The notes: a model not told the origin generated them from the letters alone. A stretch of 64,000 nt of DNA from Neobacillus sp. SuZ13 (GCF_030123365.1 NZ_CP126107.1:2837501-2901500); one strand, 5' to 3'; positions 17,648-25,893 are shown, numbered from the stretch's first letter. A program made the numbers and translations.

Positions 17648-18145
17648 ATGAAACAATTGGGGACGCTATACTTTTTCTGTGGAAAAATGGGAGCTGGAAA
17701 ATCAACTAAATCACAACAATTGGCGAAAGATAAACATGCGGTACTGTTGTCTGAGGATGAATGGCTTTCATCTCTTTATCCCAATCAGATTGCATCATTT
17801 GAGGACTATCTAAAATTCTCAGCGCAGCTCAAGCCGTTGGTGAAAAAGCATGTCCAAAACATATTAAGTGTTGGTACAGATGTAGTGATGGATTTTCCAG
17901 CTAACACTCAAAAACTGCGAAAATGGTTTTTGGATATGGCGTCAGAGGTCAATGCAAGCCATCAACTAATTTTCCTGAATCTAAATAACGAGCAATGCTT
18001 ACGTCAAATTGCACAAAGGCGTAACGAACAACCCGAAAGAGCAGCTTTTGACACGGAAGCAGTGTTTATTCATGTTACTAAATTTTTTGAAGCACCAGAG
18101 GCATCCGAGGGTTTAAATATTTTAGAGTTTAGCGGAAAAGAATAA
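17648..18145 (+). CDS. P-loop ATPase/kinase-like protein
   Basis: This 165-residue protein has a Walker A motif, FFCGKMGAGKST, at about residues 9-20, followed by LLSEDEWLSSLYP, DVVMDFPANT and an arginine-rich lid, LRQIAQRRNEQPE. This is the layout of small nucleotide or metabolite kinases and zeta-toxin-like folds; Bacilli often carry it as a stand-alone AAA/kinase protein. GCGGGGGG precedes the ATG. The substrate cannot be told. The gene is a + strand singleton with its own terminator. Confidence 0.75.
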   Translation: MKQLGTLYFFCGKMGAGKSTKSQQLAKDKHAVLLSEDEWLSSLYPNQIASFEDYLKFSAQLKPLVKKHVQNILSVGTDVVMDFPANTQKLRKWFLDMASEVNASHQLIFLNLNNEQCLRQIAQRRNEQPERAAFDTEAVFIHVTKFFEAPEASEGLNILEFSGKE

Positions 18146-18175
18146 CAAGGAGTGCTCTAGTGAAAGAAGGGTAAA

Positions 18176-18213
18176 TAAAAAAGTCGATTTCTTATTGGAA
18201 ATCGGCTTTTTTA
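18176..18213 (+). terminator. Terminator after the P-loop gene
   Basis: AAAAAAGTCGATTTC and GAAATCGGCTTTTTT arms enclose a 6-base loop. The A and T runs on both sides suggest it also works for the minus-strand remnant to its right. Confidence 0.85.
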
Positions 18214-18419
18214 GGTTGAAACTTCCTTAACGTTGTAAATCCGCATTTTCCTGACTCTACCCCAATCTGAAAAACGAGATTGAAAACTTGTTTCATACTT
18301 TGAAAGACAAGTTGATAATATCCACTTTCTTTAAAGATAAGTACTTCAACTGTCTCAGTACGGTTATCTACGATCCAATACCCTTTAACTCCTGTCGGTT
18401 CATATACTTTTATTTTTAG
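18192..18419 (-). pseudogene. C-terminal remnant of a Uma2-family (DUF820) protein
   Basis: The 75 codons read KIKVYEPTGVKGYWIVDNRT, then ETVEVLIFKESGYYQL. This matches the end of the Uma2 restriction-endonuclease-like fold (VKEYWIVDP and the strand after it). The N-terminal two thirds are missing. The frame begins directly after the stop of the histidine kinase gene, in the same frame, so a deletion has joined the two genes. The extreme C-terminus contains one copy of a 46-bp repeat (18218-18263). Confidence 0.6.
18218..18263. repeat. 46-bp repeat, copy 1
   Basis: The sequence CCTTAACGTTGTAAATCCG...TTTTCCTGACTCTACCCC recurs at 20916-20962 with about four differences and one indel. Both copies can be read on the minus strand as QxGVxSGKxGF, which suggests a shared coding ancestry. 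Confidence 0.7.
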
Positions 18420-19697
18420 CTAACGCACATTATTGTCAGTTAATGGCGTATTTTTACAATTATACAGAGGGAACCGAATGGTAAATGTGGTTCCTTTTCC
18501 TTTTTGGCTTTGGACGATGATTTTTCCATGAAGCGAGTCGATAATGCGATAGCTCACCATGAGTCCTATACCAGTTCCTTTTTCTTTCAGAGAATAAAAA
18601 GGTTGTCCAAGACGTTTCACTTCATCTTCATTCATCCCGACTCCCTCATCTTGGATTTGGATCAGCACATGCTGTGATTCCTGTTTCATGAGAATGGAAA
18701 CCGCACCACCTTGATGTATCGCTTCGATGCCATTTTTGATGATATTGAGGAAGGCCTGTTTCACTTTTTGGGGATGACCCAATATCACACACTCTTGCTC
18801 CGGAAGTCGGACCTCTATGCTTACTTTTCGTTCTAAAGCATAGGAGTAGAGGATATTGACGACCGTTTGTATTGTTTCGCAAACATCGACGGACTCGTTC
18901 ATATCCGCTTCTGGCTTGGCAAGCGAAAGATATTCGGTAATGACGTCATTTGCCCGATCTACTTCTTCTATACAAATTTGAACATACCCTTTATACGTCT
19001 CTGAAATTGGAGATTGTAGAAGTAACTGGAGAAATCCTCGATTGGTCTGCATAGGATTTCGAATTTCATGAGCAAAGGAACTCGCCAATTCTCCGAGTAT
19101 CTTATATTTTTCCGCCTGTTGAGCTTCCATGTGTAACTGAGAATTTTCCCTTAAGGTTTCAATCAGAAAAATAGTTACAAAGGTGGCAACACATATCGTT
19201 AAAACTTCCTGAAGTGTGCTGAACAATTCCATGTCTTGCAAATCCACGAGGATGAAGATCAAGGACATCCCCAATGTTATCCTCCAAGTCAGTTTCATTC
19301 GACCTGCTCGATCTTGCTGGACGAAACGTGGATATGCTAAAAAAAACATGGGTAAGAGGAACAAGATTTCGTATACCGTTGAATAAAAACCAGTCCCTCC
19401 AAAGTACCAACGATACAACAATAAAATAATCGTGAGAACAATACCTGTTGCGTATCCATCTCCATAAAATATACCTATCATGAGTGCTACAAACCGTAGA
19501 TCATTTCGCTCGTTTACATCCGAATAGATTGGGAAGGACATGCACAATACTAACGTAATCATTGCCAAGAAACTGAAAATTAATTTTTGACGCTTCGTTT
19601 CGATGAATTGATGACGATTGGTTAAATACATAGAATAAAAAAAGACAGGAATCAAAATAATCATTACTTGTAAGAGCAAATTTTTAGTATATTCCAT
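18420..19697 (-). CDS. Membrane histidine kinase, orphan (sporulation kinase type)
   Basis: This 425-residue kinase has an N-terminal membrane part (residues 5-190, about 6 helices). The GIFYGDGYATGIVLTIILLLYR stretch is typical of the 5TM/LytS-like sensor domain. A HisKA domain has the phosphorylated His in SSFAHEIRNPMQ (about residue 212). The ATPase domain has NIIKNGIEAI (N box), DEGVGMNED (G1) and GTGIGL (G2). No response regulator lies alongside, as is usual for kinases feeding the Spo0 phosphorelay; that link is inference. Its stop directly abuts a Uma2 remnant. Confidence 0.88.
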   Translation of the reverse strand: MEYTKNLLLQVMIILIPVFFYSMYLTNRHQFIETKRQKLIFSFLAMITLVLCMSFPIYSDVNERNDLRFVALMIGIFYGDGYATGIVLTIILLLYRWYFGGTGFYSTVYEILFLLPMFFLAYPRFVQQDRAGRMKLTWRITLGMSLIFILVDLQDMELFSTLQEVLTICVATFVTIFLIETLRENSQLHMEAQQAEKYKILGELASSFAHEIRNPMQTNRGFLQLLLQSPISETYKGYVQICIEEVDRANDVITEYLSLAKPEADMNESVDVCETIQTVVNILYSYALERKVSIEVRLPEQECVILGHPQKVKQAFLNIIKNGIEAIHQGGAVSILMKQESQHVLIQIQDEGVGMNEDEVKRLGQPFYSLKEKGTGIGLMVSYRIIDSLHGKIIVQSQKGKGTTFTIRFPLYNCKNTPLTDNNVR

Positions 19698-19765
19698 ACA
19701 GTTTACCTCATTGTTAAACTCATTCTAGTATAAAAGGAAACTGAATATAAAAACAGGGGAAAAAA

Positions 19766-19924
19766 ATGGGTTCTAATGCAAAAAATTCAAAACAATCTCA
19801 ATTAATCTCTAAAGCTTGGAGATACTGATACTATTACTCTAAAAAAGAGGTATGATCAGTATGGGGTCCTGATACGATTGGTTTATTAAGCATTGCAATT
19901 GTTATAGGTTTAGTAGATTATTGA
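19766..19924 (+). pseudogene. Possible small gene with two in-frame TGA codons
   Basis: An ATG after CAGGGGA opens MGSNAKNSKQSQLISKAWRY. After TGA at codon 21 the frame continues YYYSKKEV, then TGA at codon 30, then SVWGPDTIGLLSIAIVIGLV with a hydrophobic end. The continuity of sensible sequence across both stops suggests a decayed small membrane protein. The evidence is weak. Confidence 0.3.
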
Positions 19925-20050
19925 AAAAGGGATTTTTCTAAATATAACCAATTTCGGGCTTTTTAATGTTAGACTTATGGTTGAAACGAAATATATTTGC
20001 TAAACAAACCTGTTGTTTAATTCTGTTCTGATTGATTTCCATAAGTGAGT

Positions 20051-20717
20051 GTGGTCGTATTGATAAAAGTTAAGAAATATTTTTTTATTGCACTTATTCC
20101 TTTTTTTGCGTCTATGGCATTAAATTTCCCTTTCCCTGATGTAAACCCATATGGAGACAATTGTTTCAGTATTTGATATACCTGTTCAATCGGCAAATGG
20201 AATAAATTATGTAGGAATTACGTCGTTATTATAACTAATATTTAGCCTGTATTTTCTCGTGAAATCTTTAAAAAAATATCATGTTCGATTAGTTATTACT
20301 GCTATTATGATAGCAATTTTTACTCCTACTTTCGTAGCCAGTTCATTTCAAAAAACTTTTGCTACTGGTATTTACGCAATTTCATATGAATTAGATGATA
20401 GTAAATGTAGTTTTGATAAGACTAATGAGACAACCTTACATGGGGTGTGTGAACTTCCTTTTAAAAATTACAGCAAAAATGATGTTCAGTTTACCATTGA
20501 ATTTTATAAACGATATTCCTTTGAAGACGAAATACCTATGGTATCTCTCATGAATAACACTGCTCCATATAGGGTCAAGTTAAGAGGAAATGGGACAAAG
20601 CGTGTAATAATTGAGACAAATATTGATATCTCTAAGATGGAAAACCAAATTGATGGTGGCGAAGCTACGGGTGTTAATATTATCATTAAGTCGGGGAGAA
20701 GAAGCAGAAAATTATGA
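20051..20717 (+). pseudogene. Hypothetical membrane protein gene with a frameshift and a nonsense codon
   Basis: The first part reads KVKKYFFIALIPFFASMALN, then FPFPDVNPYG, a membrane helix. It then shifts frame at about 20158, where GGAGACAATTG looks like GGAGAGACAATTG minus one GA unit, and continues IVSVFDIPVQSANGINYVGI. A TAA follows at about 20230, after which LIFSLYFLVKSLKKY runs on in the same frame into a second membrane helix and a 130-residue exported-looking domain ending GVNIIIKSGRRSRKL. The 3' part could be translated alone from GTG 20259. I do not know the family. A degenerate dispersed element follows. Confidence 0.65.
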
Positions 20718-20728
20718 TGCTCACTGGG

Positions 20729-20800
20729 AAACTTATTAAGTTAACGGGTATTTATGTTAAAAACGAGATTGCTGCTGCGATCCCTTTTGTTAGTCAACTA
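20729..20800 (+). repeat. Dispersed A-hairpin-B element, copy at 20.7 kb
   Basis: The half-A-like TTAACGGGTATTTATGTTAA at 20741 is followed by the hairpin GATTGC-TGCT-GCGATC, a short CCTTTTG tail and a degenerate half B. It follows the broken membrane protein gene by 24 bases. Confidence 0.6.
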
Positions 20801-20865
20801 AAGAAGCAGGTTGAGGAGTGGTGTTTAACTTGTGATCAACAATCGGGTGCGTTTATGGAGTAACA

Positions 20866-20910
20866 AAAAAGCCTCATTTCTCAGCATTAAATTGAGAAAT
20901 GAGGCTTTTA
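20866..20910 (+). terminator. Strong bidirectional terminator
   Basis: AAAAGCCTCATTTCTCA and TGAGAAATGAGGCTTTT form a 17-bp stem with a 9-base loop and A and T runs on both sides. Confidence 0.85.
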
Positions 20911-20915
20911 ATATT

Positions 20916-20962
20916 GAAAATTCCTTAACGTTGTCAAATCCGGATTTTCCTGACGCTACCCC
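20916..20962. repeat. 46-bp repeat, copy 2
   Basis: This is the second copy of the repeat at 18218-18263, again placed just beyond a terminator hairpin. The hairpin-plus-repeat arrangement is therefore shared by both copies. Confidence 0.7.
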
Positions 20963-21111
20963 TAATTGCATTGGCATAAGCATGATGAATTTTTGAAGGT
21001 TAATTTCGTTAGGAAAGTAAGGTACAATAGAACAAAGGAAACATTATGTGAATATCGATCAGAAATGGATCGCACATTTATGAATTAAGAAAACTATAGG
21101 TGTATAGAAAA

Positions 21112-21852
21112 ATGAACAATAAACTTAATGAACTCAATAAAACGAAAAAACCGTTATTCGTCACGGTGTATGATCAATTGTATAAACTGATCATGGATGG
21201 AACGTTTCCACCTGATAGCCGGCTGCCAACAGAACCTGAATTGTCCAAAGTATTTGGTGTCAGCAGAATGACCTTGAGACATGCTTTGGCACTTTTGCAC
21301 GAAGATGGATTGGTTAAGAAGGTCCATGGTAAAGGGAATTTTATTACTAAATTTCATCAAAATGAAAGTATCGATGGCTTGGAGAAATTGGGGAACCCCT
21401 TGTATAAATGCTATACGGAAAAAATCGAGGAGGTTGAACTCGATTTCCGGATTGACTTAGTAACGGATTATGCAAGACAAGTATTAAGACAAGAAATGAC
21501 GGCAGTGGTAGCATTGGAACGCTGGTATAAAAGCAGCGATAAGGTTGTCGCCTATGCTTTAACCATGATGCCAATAGAAGCCGTATCCGAGTTAAATCTA
21601 GATTTGCAGAATGAGGTGCAATTATTGGAGATGTTAGAAGAGAATGTATACGAACTCGCTAATTCCGCTTCTATTGAAATCAAACGTTCCAACTCCGTCA
21701 ATACTCCATCGCTAAAATATCAAATTTTTGGCGGAGAAGAATGTGATTTGATTTTAGAAAGTGTTTTTATTAGTGATAAATATCCTGTTGTTTATAATAA
21801 ATACTATATCCCAACAGAGTTTAGTCAAATTAGGATAAATGCGTCTAAATAA
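21112..21852 (+). CDS. GntR/HutC-family transcriptional regulator
   Basis: The N-terminal winged helix (residues 12-75) has PLFVTVYDQLYKLIMDGTF, LPTEPELSKVFGVSRMTLRHAL and KVHGKGNFI. The UTRA ligand-binding domain follows (about 85-245, with VVALERWYKSSDKVVAY). It should bind DNA as a dimer and respond to a small metabolite. A perfect 14-bp inverted repeat lies at 21997-22026, between this gene and deoD, so it probably controls the nucleoside phosphorylase and transporter. I chose ATG 21112; GTG 21100 is possible. A strong terminator follows its stop. Confidence 0.85.
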   Translation: MNNKLNELNKTKKPLFVTVYDQLYKLIMDGTFPPDSRLPTEPELSKVFGVSRMTLRHALALLHEDGLVKKVHGKGNFITKFHQNESIDGLEKLGNPLYKCYTEKIEEVELDFRIDLVTDYARQVLRQEMTAVVALERWYKSSDKVVAYALTMMPIEAVSELNLDLQNEVQLLEMLEENVYELANSASIEIKRSNSVNTPSLKYQIFGGEECDLILESVFISDKYPVVYNKYYIPTEFSQIRINASK

Positions 21853-21862
21853 ATTTATAACG

Positions 21863-21905
21863 TAAAAAAGCAGTGTGTTTCCTACGAAAACACACTGCTT
21901 TTTTG
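21863..21905 (+). terminator. Terminator after the GntR gene
   Basis: The AAAAAAGCAGTGTGTTT and AAACACACTGCTTTTTT arms form a near-perfect 17-bp stem, with A and T runs flanking it, so it may act in both directions. Confidence 0.92.
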
Positions 21906-21996
21906 CTACAAAAAAACAAATTTTCAAAAAAAGATGGGTTGTCGATATATAAAAGGTATGATATCCTTTTCATTGTTAAGATATATACAAGTATTT

Positions 21997-22026
21997 ATAC
22001 AACTATACAACATTGTATAGTTGTAT
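21997..22026. promoter_or_regulatory. Inverted-repeat operator upstream of deoD
   Basis: ATACAACTATACAA, two bases (CA), then TTGTATAGTTGTAT form a perfect 14-bp inverted repeat. Related half-sites (TATACAAGTATTTATAC) lie just to the left. It sits about 80 bases before deoD and just after the GntR-family gene, and is rich in the GTATA/TATAC half-sites typical of HutC-type operators. Confidence 0.7.
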
Positions 22027-22104
22027 ACATCAGGATGACAGCGGATACAAACCTGATAATACTAACGCAAATACTTCCTAGTAAACAATGAGAAGGAGAG
22101 AACA

Positions 22105-22827
22105 ATGATGAGTACAACGATTCACAAGGAAACCCCGCATATTAAACCAAAAGGAGTAGAGATTGCTGAAACTATTCTTTTACCGGGAGATCCATTGAGA
22201 GCAAAATTTATTGCCGAAACGTATTTAGAGAATGCCGTTCAATTCAATTCCGTCCGTAATATGTTCGGATACACAGGAACTTATAAAGGGAAGAAAATAT
22301 CTGTCATGGGAACAGGAATGGGCATGCCGAGTATGAGCCTTTATTCATGGGAGCTGATCCATGTATTTGGTGTGAAGAATTTGATTCGCATTGGTACCTG
22401 TGGTGCCATGCAGGAACATATGAATCTATATGATATCGTTTTTGCCATGGGCGCTTCTACAGATTCCCGTTATGTTCATCAATTCAATCTTCCTGGAGAG
22501 TTTTCCAATATTGCCTCCTTTGCCTTATTGGAAAAAGCAAAAAAAACAGCTGATCAAAAATGTCTTCCTGTACATGTTGGAAATGTCCTTACGAGCGATA
22601 TTTTTTACAATGCGGATGAAACAGCCTTGGAAAAGTGGCGTAAAATGGGGATTCTATGTGCGGAAATGGAGACGGCTGGTCTTTATATGAATGCATCCTA
22701 TGCGGGAGTTAATGCACTTACGATTTTAACAGTAAGCGATCATATTATTCGAAATGAACAAACGACACCGGAAGAGAGACAAGTTGCTTTTACCAATATG
22801 GTGGAAATTGCCTTGGAGCTGGCTTAA
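22105..22827 (+). CDS. deoD: Purine-nucleoside phosphorylase, DeoD type
   Basis: This 240-residue enzyme splits purine (deoxy)nucleosides with phosphate to a free base and (deoxy)ribose-1-phosphate in the cytoplasm. Family landmarks are ILLPGDPLRAKFIAETYL, VRNMFGYTGTYKGKKISV, GTGMGMPSMSLY, NLIRIGTCGAM, AEMETAGLYMNA and the catalytic Asp in LTVSDHI. GAGAAGGAGAG precedes two adjacent ATG codons; the first is used here. An MFS transporter follows after 89 bases, and a GntR regulator with an operator lies upstream, suggesting a nucleoside-uptake-and-salvage unit. Confidence 0.93.
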   Translation: MMSTTIHKETPHIKPKGVEIAETILLPGDPLRAKFIAETYLENAVQFNSVRNMFGYTGTYKGKKISVMGTGMGMPSMSLYSWELIHVFGVKNLIRIGTCGAMQEHMNLYDIVFAMGASTDSRYVHQFNLPGEFSNIASFALLEKAKKTADQKCLPVHVGNVLTSDIFYNADETALEKWRKMGILCAEMETAGLYMNASYAGVNALTILTVSDHIIRNEQTTPEERQVAFTNMVEIALELA

Positions 22828-22916
22828 GCACTGAATATCGGATTGTCAGGCATTTGATTCCGACTAATAGGTGATTATGGACTGATTACTAAGAGAGATA
22901 GTAAGGAGAGGAATGT

Positions 22917-24305
22917 ATGGCAACAATAAGTGCAAATGCGACCATAGCAGAAGCTAAAGAAGATAATGTCAAGAAAGCAGTACCTATTATCTTATTGTTA
23001 TTTCTACTATGTTTAGTCATTGATAATTCGTTTAAGATTATTTCTGTCGATATGGCAAAGGATTTTCATATTTCAGCAACAGCCGTAAGCTGGCAGGCAA
23101 CCCTAGCTGGTTTAGTGATTGGAATTGGGGCAGTAGTTTACGCGACCTTGGCAGATTCTATTAGTCTAAGAAAACTATTTAGCGTCGGGATTATTTTAAT
23201 CTGTGCCGGCTCCGTTTTGGGCTATATTTTTCAACAATCGTTTTTGCTGGTAGTTGTTTCAAGGATTATTCAAACAGCTGGTTTGGCATCAGCTGAGACA
23301 CTCTATGTGATCTTTGTAACGAAACATTTGCCTGCAAATGAACAAAAGAAGTTTTTAGGATTAAGTACGAGCAGCTTTGCGCTATCACAGATTATCGGTG
23401 CATTGACTGGTGGTTATGTTTCTACCTATTTCCATTGGACATCTTTATTTTTAGTTCCATTAGTCACTCTTCTCATCCTTCCTTTTATTTTAAAATATCT
23501 TCCTAAGGAAGAGGGGAAGGACACTCATGTGGATGTATTAGGATTATTTTTAGTTGGAGTAATCTCTGCAGCGCTATTATTATACATTACAGATTTCAAC
23601 TGGATTTATCTTCTCGTGGTTATTGTGACTTTTGCCTTGTTCCTTGCTTATACCAGCAAGAATTCCAAAGCTTTCATCGGAATTTCGTTTTTCAAAAATA
23701 AGCAGTTTCTCTCGTTGCTTGGAGTCGCATTTGTTATTTATTCAGTTCAATTAGCGTATATTTTCTTGTTTCCGTTTTTACTTGAAAAAATTTATGGTTT
23801 TAAGCTTGATACCATTTCGTTAATATTAATTCCAGCATATGTATTAGCGGCAACGGTTGGAGTACTTTCAGGAAAAATTGCGAGAGTGATGGGAAGCAGG
23901 CAATGTATTACCATTGCTATGGCTGGTATTATTGTAAGTCTATTGTTAGGTGGATTTTTTGTAAAAACATCTGTTGTGATTTTTGTTGTATCCATGATTT
24001 TATTTTCTAGTTCATTTGCGTTTATGTACGCACCAATGCTCGATTCCTGCATTAGCACGATTGCAAAAGAAAATTCAGGAACTGCTATCGGAATTTTTAA
24101 TTTGATTCTTAATGTTGCTGCATCGATCGGAATTGCTTATACTGCAGCCATGATGGACCATTCAGCAATGCGCACCCATCTTCTTGGCTATATAAGCAAT
24201 CCGGTTGCTTCCATGTATAGTAATGTCCTATTTGTTCTTGCACTCATTACGATTTTCAGTTTAATTCTGTATTGGGGATTAGTGGGGAGGAAAGCGACGA
24301 GATAA
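22917..24305 (+). CDS. MFS transporter (possible nucleoside or base transporter)
   Basis: This 462-residue integral membrane protein has 12-14 hydrophobic segments. The first loop carries the motif ATLADSISLRKLFSVG (MFS motif A), and IGALTGGYVSTYFHWTSLF resembles motif C of drug:H+ antiporters of the DHA2 type. AGTAAGGAGAGG precedes the ATG. Its place downstream of deoD under a probable shared operator suggests purine nucleoside or base transport; sequence alone would equally allow drug efflux. The ATG start is firm. Confidence 0.82.
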   Translation: MATISANATIAEAKEDNVKKAVPIILLLFLLCLVIDNSFKIISVDMAKDFHISATAVSWQATLAGLVIGIGAVVYATLADSISLRKLFSVGIILICAGSVLGYIFQQSFLLVVVSRIIQTAGLASAETLYVIFVTKHLPANEQKKFLGLSTSSFALSQIIGALTGGYVSTYFHWTSLFLVPLVTLLILPFILKYLPKEEGKDTHVDVLGLFLVGVISAALLLYITDFNWIYLLVVIVTFALFLAYTSKNSKAFIGISFFKNKQFLSLLGVAFVIYSVQLAYIFLFPFLLEKIYGFKLDTISLILIPAYVLAATVGVLSGKIARVMGSRQCITIAMAGIIVSLLLGGFFVKTSVVIFVVSMILFSSSFAFMYAPMLDSCISTIAKENSGTAIGIFNLILNVAASIGIAYTAAMMDHSAMRTHLLGYISNPVASMYSNVLFVLALITIFSLILYWGLVGRKATR

Positions 24306-24326
24306 ATTACTTTACAGATTTCATTA

Positions 24327-24361
24327 GAGCTCCAAGCTTAAAAGTCTGGAGTTCTTTTTTT
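24327..24361 (+). terminator. Terminator after the MFS gene
   Basis: GAGCTCCA and TGGAGTTC arms are followed by a T7 run, 25 bases after the stop codon. Confidence 0.8.
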
Positions 24362-24632
24362 AAAGCTAGCTTTTTTATGTTTTATAGAACTATTTTACAT
24401 AATCAGTGAATTTAGGAAATTGATAGATTTTAAAACGTTAATAAACCGACCTTTCGTTCGCTTCACAATTTTCTCTATACCATGATTTTATACATCGTTA
24501 GTTAATCACCGTGGTTTTTTCTTTCTTCAGCAATCGGGCGCTTTTCTTGAATAAGAAGGCGTCTTTCTGTATTGTACTGGATTCTGGAACAACAACAATT
24601 AATAGGGATTGGAGTTATATTAAGGTGTAGAA

Positions 24633-24712
24633 GAGATTGTGAAGGATTGCACTTAAACAAACGGATGCTTTAACACAAAGGAGATCGTCTATATGGCGGT
24701 CTTTTTTTACTA
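24633..24712 (+). repeat. Dispersed element with leader, half A and hairpin, copy at 24.7 kb
   Basis: The leader GATTGTGAAGGATTGCACTT matches the leader seen at 42499 and 42918. Half A is CAAACGGATGCTTTAACAC. The hairpin is AGATCG...CGGTCT followed by T7. Half B is absent or eroded. Confidence 0.65.
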
Positions 24713-24735
24713 AATGGTAGGTGTACCTTTGAAAT

Positions 24736-24815
24736 AAAGTCGTACTGTTTATAAAAAAGATGTACCGTTTTAAAGAAAGTTATACCGTTTACCAAAAAGT
24801 TGTATCGTTTTATTC
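24736..24815. repeat. Four tandem 20-bp iterons
   Basis: Four units of exactly 20 bp begin at 24736, 24756, 24776 and 24796, with consensus AAAGTTGTACCGTTTTAAAA. A degenerate fifth unit in the same phase precedes them at 24716. The period is not a multiple of three and no gene covers the array, so a DNA-binding or DNA-structure role is more likely than coding. Confidence 0.85.
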
Positions 24816-24885
24816 CTTTTCAATTAAAGAATTCTATGTGAGTTTTAATCAAACTTTTTATAAAACTAAATGTTTATTCAAAAAG

Positions 24886-24929
24886 AACTGAATCCAATTT
24901 GATTAAACTTTTTTAAATTGGATTCGGTT
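24886..24929. terminator. Hairpin with T-rich flank, possible terminator
   Basis: AACTGAATCCAATTT pairs with AAATTGGATTCGGTT over 15 bp with a 14-base loop, and TATTTTC follows. No gene ends close upstream, so what it would terminate is unclear. Confidence 0.55.
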
Positions 24930-25260
24930 TATTTTCTATAGAATAGGGATTTGTGAGTTGTTTTTAATTAAACTTTATTCCAAATCAGTTTAGGGAATGT
25001 GCCTAATAAAGTAACTGTCTAGTAAATTGCAAGCCGCCAAGGGGCTGGTCCTTGCTTTGGTCACTTGTGCTTGCTGAGATATGGTACCTGTCGATTTACT
25101 GATGCTTCAAAGTGTGAATATGTTAGTGAGTCGCCATACATTAAATTCCATTCATCACTATCATGTGTGGGATCACGACGAACTTAATGACAAACATGTA
25201 GAACATATGTTATGTTTTATCCCTACATAATTTAAAAATAAAAAGAAGAGGTGTTTGAAT

Positions 25261-25533
25261 ATGAATAAAACAGAATTAGTGAATGCTGTTGTAACACAAA
25301 CAGAGTTAACAAAGATAAATGCTGCAAATGCGGTTGATGCATTGTTTGAAACCATCTCTAATACTCTTGCAAAAGAAGAGAAAATCCAGTTGATTGGATT
25401 TGGCACATTTGAGGTGCGTGAGCGTGCAGCTCGAACAGGTCGTAACCCACAAACTGGTGAAGAAATTCAGATTTCTGCTTCTAAAGTTCCAGCTTTTAAA
25501 CCAGGCAAGGAATTAAAAGAAGCTGTTAAATAA
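25261..25533 (+). CDS. hup: HU-family nucleoid DNA-binding protein
   Basis: This 90-residue histone-like protein has the usual start [11 protein letters not shown], the [22 protein letters not shown] beta-arm with the [12 protein letters not shown]-intercalating proline tip, and the [16 protein letters not shown] end. It binds and bends DNA as a dimer. ATG 25261 is preceded by AAGAAGAGG; the in-frame TTG at 25255 is too close to that site. Bacilli often carry more than one HU paralogue, and whether this is the main one cannot be told. A terminator follows the stop. Confidence 0.95.
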   Translation: MNKTELVNAVVTQTELTKINAANAVDALFETISNTLAKEEKIQLIGFGTFEVRERAARTGRNPQTGEEIQISASKVPAFKPGKELKEAVK

Positions 25534-25556
25534 GTTTGTTTAGTTCTTAAAGAATT

Positions 25557-25588
25557 GGCTCTAAGGTATGATCCCTAGAGCCTTTTTG
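25557..25588 (+). terminator. Terminator after the HU gene
   Basis: GGCTCTAAGG and CCCTAGAGCC arms with a 6-base loop are followed by TTTTTGTG. Confidence 0.9.
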
Positions 25589-25680
25589 TGTTTGAAATAG
25601 AGTGTCTATTCAGGGAGGCGTTTTGGACATACGGCTATATTATTAAAGAGATCAGGAGGAATTAGAAAACTTATCAAAGT

Positions 25681-25731
25681 AGATTGTGAAGATTTTTACT
25701 TAAACTAAAGATGCAGTTTAGTTGAAGAAGG
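25681..25731 (+). repeat. Dispersed element, leader joined directly to half B
   Basis: The leader AGATTGTGAAGATTTTTACTT leads straight into a half-B-like CTAAAGATGCAGTTTAGTTG; half A and the hairpin are missing. This is the product expected from recombination between halves A and B. Confidence 0.6.
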
Positions 25732-25757
25732 GTAGGATTTTAATAAGAACTAACTAA

Positions 25758-25786
25758 TAAAAAAGCCTCAGACAACCTCTGAGGCA
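25758..25786 (-). terminator. Terminator of the 34-residue membrane peptide gene
   Basis: GCCTCAGA and TCTGAGGC arms with a 6-base loop are followed on the minus strand by six T, starting 2 bases after the stop codon. Confidence 0.88.
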
Positions 25787-25788
25787 AA

Positions 25789-25893
25789 TTACATCATATT
25801 AGGGATAAATACGTTTGTAAAGAAATAATAACCAAGTGCACCCACTAACACACCAATAAGAACTAAAACAATCGGAAAAACATTCTTTTTCAT
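25789..25893 (-). CDS. 34-residue single-helix membrane peptide
   Basis: The frame encodes MKKNVFPIVLVLIGVLVGAL followed by GYYFFTNVFIPNMM. It has a short basic start, then one membrane helix. AAAGGAGAGGG sits at the right distance before the ATG, and a strong terminator follows the stop immediately, so this is a well-bounded transcription unit despite its size. The family is unknown; many Bacillus sporulation- or stress-induced membrane peptides look like this. Confidence 0.72.
   Translation of the reverse strand: MKKNVFPIVLVLIGVLVGALGYYFFTNVFIPNMM

Larger units (their letters stand above)
24370..25254. other. Long intergenic region rich in repeats
   Basis: No gene is supportable in these 885 bases. 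They contain a half-element at about 24531-24562, one dispersed A-hairpin element (24633-24712), a four-unit 20-bp iteron array (24736-24815) and a 15-bp hairpin (24886-24929). They also contain an inverted pair (AGTAAATTG at about 25021, CGATTTACT at about 25091) flanking a GC-richer stretch. The promoter of the HU gene should lie near the right end. Confidence 0.5.

Noticed and set aside
19766..19924. TGA read as an amino acid (recoding)
   Set aside because: Two in-frame TGA codons in one tiny frame look like decay; all large genes use TGA as a normal stop and no SECIS-like element is evident.
24736..24815. CRISPR array
   Set aside because: The units are directly adjacent with no spacers, only 20 bp long, and no cas genes are present.
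25020..25110. Structured RNA between inverted AGTAAATTG/CGATTTACT pairs
   Set aside because: Only a 7-9-bp outer pair was found around about 70 bases with no further convincing stems and no known motif.
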